Made by a program: the position numbers and the translations under genes. DNA of 64,000 nucleotides from CAZYFH01 sp965197395 (GTDB lineage: Bacteria; Acidobacteriota; Vicinamibacteria; Vicinamibacterales; UBA8438). Of the stretch, positions 60,944 through 64,000 are shown one piece after another. Numbering within the stretch: position 1 is the stretch's first letter; each line of letters starts with the position of its first letter. Location: NCBI GenBank assembly GCA_965197395.1, contig OZ240205.1:434001-498000 (forward strand), written 5' to 3'. The notes beneath the pieces are model-generated. The model did not search any database and was not told the DNA's origin. It saw nothing but the letters and a program-made list of their open reading frames with translations.

Positions 60944-61831
60944 ATGCGCCGACGCAGCATGGGAGTGAGTTGCTTCGCCCTCGCCGTCGGCCTGCTGAGC
61001 GGGTCGGTTGCGACGGCGCAACAGCAGCGCGGCGCCGCCACGGTCGCCGGCAACTGGCGTGGCGTCGCGTCCGCGCCGAACGGCGACACGGAGATCGTGG
61101 TCCTCGCGGTGTTCATGAGCGACGGCGCCTATGCCGGGTTTGTCTCCGGCTTGATCGGCAACACCGTCCCGCTCGCCTCGGTCACCGTCGACGGTGGCCA
61201 CCTGACGGCGGGCGCCTCGGTCGACACCGACCTGGGTCGCGTCAGCGTTCGCTACGAGCTATCCCTGAACGAGGACGGCAACGTGCTCTCGGGCTCGCAG
61301 CATGTCGGGCTCGGCGCACTGAGCGCGCCGTTCGAGCTCGAGCTGAAACGCCGGCGCCGGCGAGACGTGCCGCAGCCCCAGGTCGAGCAGCGTCTCGGCT
61401 ACTTCCTCGGCGCCTGGGAGTTCGACTACACCGGCGGCGAGTTTCCACCACTGAGCGTTGGGACCCGATCGGGTGTCGTCACCTTCACGCAGCGGGGCGA
61501 CGCGCCGTTCGTCGACGGCGTCGTCGCCGGCGAGGTCTTCGGAGAGCGCTACGACGAGCAGATCGTGATTGGCTACGACGAGACCAGCCACTTCCTGGTG
61601 TTCAAGGAGACTCTGTCGACCGGCACCGAGCTCTTGAGCGTGGCCGACTGGTCGAGCCCGATTGCCATCGATTTCGTCACCAGCCCGGTCGAGCTCGACG
61701 GCCTCGTGTATCAGCTCCGTCGGGTGTTCTCGATGACCTCCGAGACGGCCTTCCGGATCACCGAGGAGTTCTCGGTCGACGGCGGACCCTACAGGAGACT
61801 CGGGAACGGCGTCTTCACGCGCCGCGAGTAG
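60944..61831 (+). CDS. Exported two-domain protein, DUF1579-like C-terminus
   Basis: A 295-residue protein with signal peptide (FALAVGLLSGSVATAQ). The first 110 residues form a beta-rich domain (AGNWRGVASAPNGDTEIVVLAVFMSDGAYAGFVSG) of unknown role. After a basic linker (ELKRRRRRDVPQ) the C-terminal 160 residues look like a lipocalin/DUF1579 fold: YFLGAWEFDYTGGEFPPLSVGTRSGVVTFTQRG, then VIGYDETSHFLVFKETLSTG. GGAGAGGGAG precedes ATG 60944. It shares a 20-bp divergent promoter region with the acyl-CoA ligase gene. A small hydrophobic ligand would suit the fold, but this is not shown. Confidence 0.65.
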   Translation: MRRRSMGVSCFALAVGLLSGSVATAQQQRGAATVAGNWRGVASAPNGDTEIVVLAVFMSDGAYAGFVSGLIGNTVPLASVTVDGGHLTAGASVDTDLGRVSVRYELSLNEDGNVLSGSQHVGLGALSAPFELELKRRRRRDVPQPQVEQRLGYFLGAWEFDYTGGEFPPLSVGTRSGVVTFTQRGDAPFVDGVVAGEVFGERYDEQIVIGYDETSHFLVFKETLSTGTELLSVADWSSPIAIDFVTSPVELDGLVYQLRRVFSMTSETAFRITEEFSVDGGPYRRLGNGVFTRRE

Positions 61832-61984
61832 GCCGTCATGCGGCACGAAACGAGAATCCTGTAGTCGTTGTGGACCGCCGGCACACGGCCAAGGCGCGCA
61901 CGGGCGCCTCGCGGGCGCGACGGGGCTCTCGGGGTCCCCGCGTAGCGTCCGCGGCGGGGTTCGGGGGCGGAGCCCCCGTCTAGT
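61832..61984 (+). repeat. Dispersed intergenic repeat, copy 3
   Basis: Closest relative of copy 1: both begin GCCGTxATGCGGCxCGAAACGAG and share the block GGGGCTCTCGGGGTCCCCGC and the tail GCCCCCGTCTAG. The copy starts directly at the TAG of the upstream gene and ends 10 nt before the pepD start. Confidence 0.82.
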
Positions 61985-61993
61985 TAGGATGCC

Positions 61994-63460
61994 ATGACCT
62001 TCGTCGCCGCGCTCGACCCGACGCCCCTCTGGACGCACTTCGACGCCATCCTCACCATCCCGCGCGCCTCCAAGGACGAGGGGCGCATGCGCACGCACGT
62101 GGTCGGCGTCGCCGAACGCGCCGGCTGCAGCGCTGTCATTGACGGCGCCGGCAACGTCGTCGTCCGCAAGCCCGCGACTCCCGGCCACGGCAACGCTGCG
62201 GTCACCATCCTGCAGTCGCATCTCGACATGGTGCAGGAGAAGAACGCCGACGTCGCACATGACTTCGCCACCGACGCCATCGTCCCGCAGCGGAACGGCG
62301 CCTATCTCACCGCGACCGGCACGACGCTCGGCTCCGACAACGGGATCGGCGTCGCCACGATGCTCGCGCTCATCGACGCGACGGCGGTGACGCACGGACC
62401 GCTCGAGTTGCTGTTCACGATTGACGAGGAGACCGGGCTCACCGGCGCAGCCCAGCTCGACGCCGGCCTCCTCAGCGGTCGCCAGCTCATCAATCTCGAC
62501 TCGGAGGATGAGGGCATCCTCTACGTCGGGTGTGCTGGCGGCGGCGATACGCGGATGACGCTCGACCTCGCGACCAGTGGACGAGCGAGCAACGACGTGG
62601 GCGTGGCGCTATCGCTCACCGGCCTGAAGGGTGGCCACTCGGGGTGCGATATCCATCTCCAGCGCGCGAACGCGCTCTGCCTCCTGGCACGGGCACTCTG
62701 GGCGGCCCATCTCACCACCGCCTTCCGGCTCGCGCGCTTGGAGGGCGGGAGCGCGCACAACGCGATCCCGCGTGAGGCGTTTGCCACGCTCGTCGTCGAC
62801 GGTGGCGAGCGCCGCGCGGTGGTCGCGGCGATCGAGGCAGAGCTCGCGCGGGTGCGAGATGAGTACCGCCCGGCCGATCCCAACATCCAGTTGGCAGTAG
62901 AGGAGGAAGAGGAGGAGAACCGCGACGCCCACACCACCACGTGGGACGCCGACACCACGGCAACGGTGCTCCGCCTCGTCACGAGCCTCCCGCACGGCGT
63001 CGAGGCGATGAGCTACGATATCCCGGACCTCGTCGAGACCAGCACCAACCTCGCCACCGTGAAGCCGGACAACGGCTCGCTGGTGATCACCACCAGCAGT
63101 CGCTCGTCGATTGACGCGGCGCTCGAGGCGCTCCGCCGGCGTATCCGGGCGACCGCGCTACTGGCTGGCGCGACGGTACACGAGAGCACCGCCTACCCGG
63201 GGTGGAAGCCCAACCTCGACTCACATCTGTTGAGCGTCGTGAAGACGGTGCATCAGCGGGAGCTCGGCTCGCCCCCAGAGGTGAAGGCGATTCACGCGGG
63301 TCTCGAGTGCGGCATCATCGGCCAGAAGATCACGGGGATGGACATGATCTCGTTCGGCCCGGTGATCGAGTTCCCGCATTCGCCGGACGAGCGGGTGCAG
63401 ATCGAGTCCGTCGGCCGCTTTTATCGCCTGCTCGTGGCGACCCTGGCCGCGCTTGCCTAA
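61994..63460 (+). CDS. pepD: Aminoacyl-histidine dipeptidase (peptidase D, M20C)
   Basis: A 488-residue di-zinc dipeptidase. Metal and catalytic residues are His76 (LQSHLDMVQEKN), Asp115 (TTLGSDNGIGVA), Glu145/Glu146 (FTIDEETGLTGA) and Asp169 (INLDSEDEG); GLKGGHSGCDIH marks the dimerisation lid domain and IHAGLECGII the last metal-site region. Length and motif order match E. coli PepD, which cleaves Xaa-His dipeptides such as carnosine in the cytosol. ATG 61994 follows directly after the repeat copy with no clear Shine-Dalgarno. Confidence 0.94.
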   Translation: MTFVAALDPTPLWTHFDAILTIPRASKDEGRMRTHVVGVAERAGCSAVIDGAGNVVVRKPATPGHGNAAVTILQSHLDMVQEKNADVAHDFATDAIVPQRNGAYLTATGTTLGSDNGIGVATMLALIDATAVTHGPLELLFTIDEETGLTGAAQLDAGLLSGRQLINLDSEDEGILYVGCAGGGDTRMTLDLATSGRASNDVGVALSLTGLKGGHSGCDIHLQRANALCLLARALWAAHLTTAFRLARLEGGSAHNAIPREAFATLVVDGGERRAVVAAIEAELARVRDEYRPADPNIQLAVEEEEEENRDAHTTTWDADTTATVLRLVTSLPHGVEAMSYDIPDLVETSTNLATVKPDNGSLVITTSSRSSIDAALEALRRRIRATALLAGATVHESTAYPGWKPNLDSHLLSVVKTVHQRELGSPPEVKAIHAGLECGIIGQKITGMDMISFGPVIEFPHSPDERVQIESVGRFYRLLVATLAALA

Positions 63461-63470
63461 GTCCATCGGC

Positions 63471-63911
63471 TCAGCCACGCACCCGCGCCCCGCCGACAAC
63501 CGCGATGTCGAGCGCGCGGGCGGCCGCGACGAGTCGGCCGTCGAACGCAACCAGCGGCACCGGTTCGGCAAGCGCGTCGCGGAGGTAGACGCAGCTGGCG
63601 AGCTGGATGGCGTCGCCGGCGCGCAAGGCGTGTGCGAGCAGCAACGCTCGTGCTCGAGACGTTACGCCGGGCCCGAGCTCGACGATGTGGAGCGCGTCGA
63701 GGTCCGCTTCGAACTTGGCGAGCGCGCGGTCGCGCTCCAGCGCGGAGAACGCGCCCTCACGAACGCGCCGCGCCAGGGCGGAAGCGACCTCGACTTCCGA
63801 CAGCCGGCTGGTCGCTGCGGTACCGGAGCTCAGCAAGCGGTGGACTACGGTACTGCCCTCTTCGCGCGCGTACCGCTTGACCAGGGCACTGGCGTCGAAG
63901 AAGCGGATCAG
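63471..63911 (-). CDS. PIN-domain toxin with probable CTG start
   Basis: A 146-residue PIN toxin. The first catalytic Asp is in LIRFFDASALVKRY, which lies upstream of the nearest ATG, GTG or TTG. The only start that includes it is CTG 63911, which overlaps the TGA of the antitoxin by 4 nt (CTGA), the same overlap that ATGA or GTGA gives elsewhere. Other acidic residues are Glu in SEVEVASAL, Asp in GDAIQLAS and Asp in VAFDGRLVAAA, so the site is complete. Coupled translation from the antitoxin would explain a weak start. It converges on pepD. Confidence 0.75.
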   Translation of the reverse strand: MIRFFDASALVKRYAREEGSTVVHRLLSSGTAATSRLSEVEVASALARRVREGAFSALERDRALAKFEADLDALHIVELGPGVTSRARALLLAHALRAGDAIQLASCVYLRDALAEPVPLVAFDGRLVAAARALDIAVVGGARVRG

Positions 63912-64000
63912 AAGCGGTCCTCGCGATCCTCGCTGACCGCCTCCGCGAGGCGATGGCCGCGTCCCTGAATCGGCGTGAACGGCTGCAGCGACCGGTCGGC
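63908..64000 (-). CDS. Antitoxin C-terminus, partial at window edge
   Basis: The minus strand reads DRSLQPFTPIQGRGHRLAEA, then VSEDREDRF and TGA at 63910-63908. The form, a short Pro-containing stretch and an acidic, Arg-rich tail, matches the toxin-binding end of Phd/YefM-type antitoxins. The N-terminal DNA-binding part lies beyond the right edge. Confidence 0.65.
   Translation of the reverse strand, partial: ADRSLQPFTPIQGRGHRLAEAVSEDREDRF

Overview
This is high-GC bacterial chromosomal DNA with about 60 recognisable genes. No rRNA, tRNA or CRISPR array was seen. The gene content suggests Acidobacteriota, perhaps a Vicinamibacteria-like soil or marine lineage. That content includes exported PQQ-like, NHL, SMP-30 and YVTN beta-propellers, a DUF1080 plus sugar-epimerase pair, a DUF6351 esterase, a broken DUF5916 protein, a sulfatase with an N-terminal lipoprotein extension, and a Ser/Thr kinase fragment. 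This placement is inference; no marker gene is present.

Region 1 (1-7.2 kb): a UGSC-family selenoprotein gene with an in-frame UGA and an fdhF-like SECIS hairpin stands just before a LarA-type nickel-pincer racemase gene. The pair is bracketed by copies of an intergenic repeat. Two tandem exported kinase-like proteins follow, then an acyl-CoA dehydrogenase, a MaoC dehydratase and an ACAD11-type kinase. Region 2 (7.2-15.1 kb): a signalling island with a STAS antagonist, a receiver-PP2C phosphatase, a receiver-RsbW-like ATPase, a GAF hybrid kinase with HPt, and a PAS kinase with its own receiver. It looks like partner switching under phosphorelay control. Region 3 (15-25.6 kb): small exported and membrane proteins, an SDR, a sulfatase that has lost its catalytic half, transporters, a cupredoxin-tailed exported protein, a double carboxymuconolactone-decarboxylase protein, one intact VapBC-type module and the wreck of another. 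Region 4 (25.6-37.6 kb): a kinase/IS66 chimera, an SDR and acyl-CoA ligase, small exported proteins, a collapsed oxidoreductase, SMP-30, a serine hydrolase, an aquaporin, a PQQ propeller and a DUF255 thioredoxin protein.

Region 5 (37.6-52.2 kb): two apparently identical 653-bp IS200/IS605-type elements in inverted orientation flank 13.3 kb. That segment holds a glycosyltransferase, a complete IS630 element lying in a stop codon, a second PQQ propeller, a cytochrome c, an NHL lipoprotein, a HupE/UreJ protein, a broken DUF5916 gene, a YVTN propeller with a di-heme cytochrome, hflKC and a truncated alpha/beta hydrolase. Region 6 (52-64 kb): a medium-chain reductase, a 3-keto-sugar-type cluster (epimerase, DUF1080, MFS), a DUF6351 esterase, an acyl-CoA ligase, pepD and a third toxin-antitoxin pair that runs off the end.

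Three themes recur. Many genes have a TATAAT-like box only 6-19 nt before the start codon and no Shine-Dalgarno, which suggests leaderless or short-leader transcripts. Several genes are internally deleted while both ends survive. Short TGAA-loop hairpins and a longer GC-rich repeat family mark gene ends.
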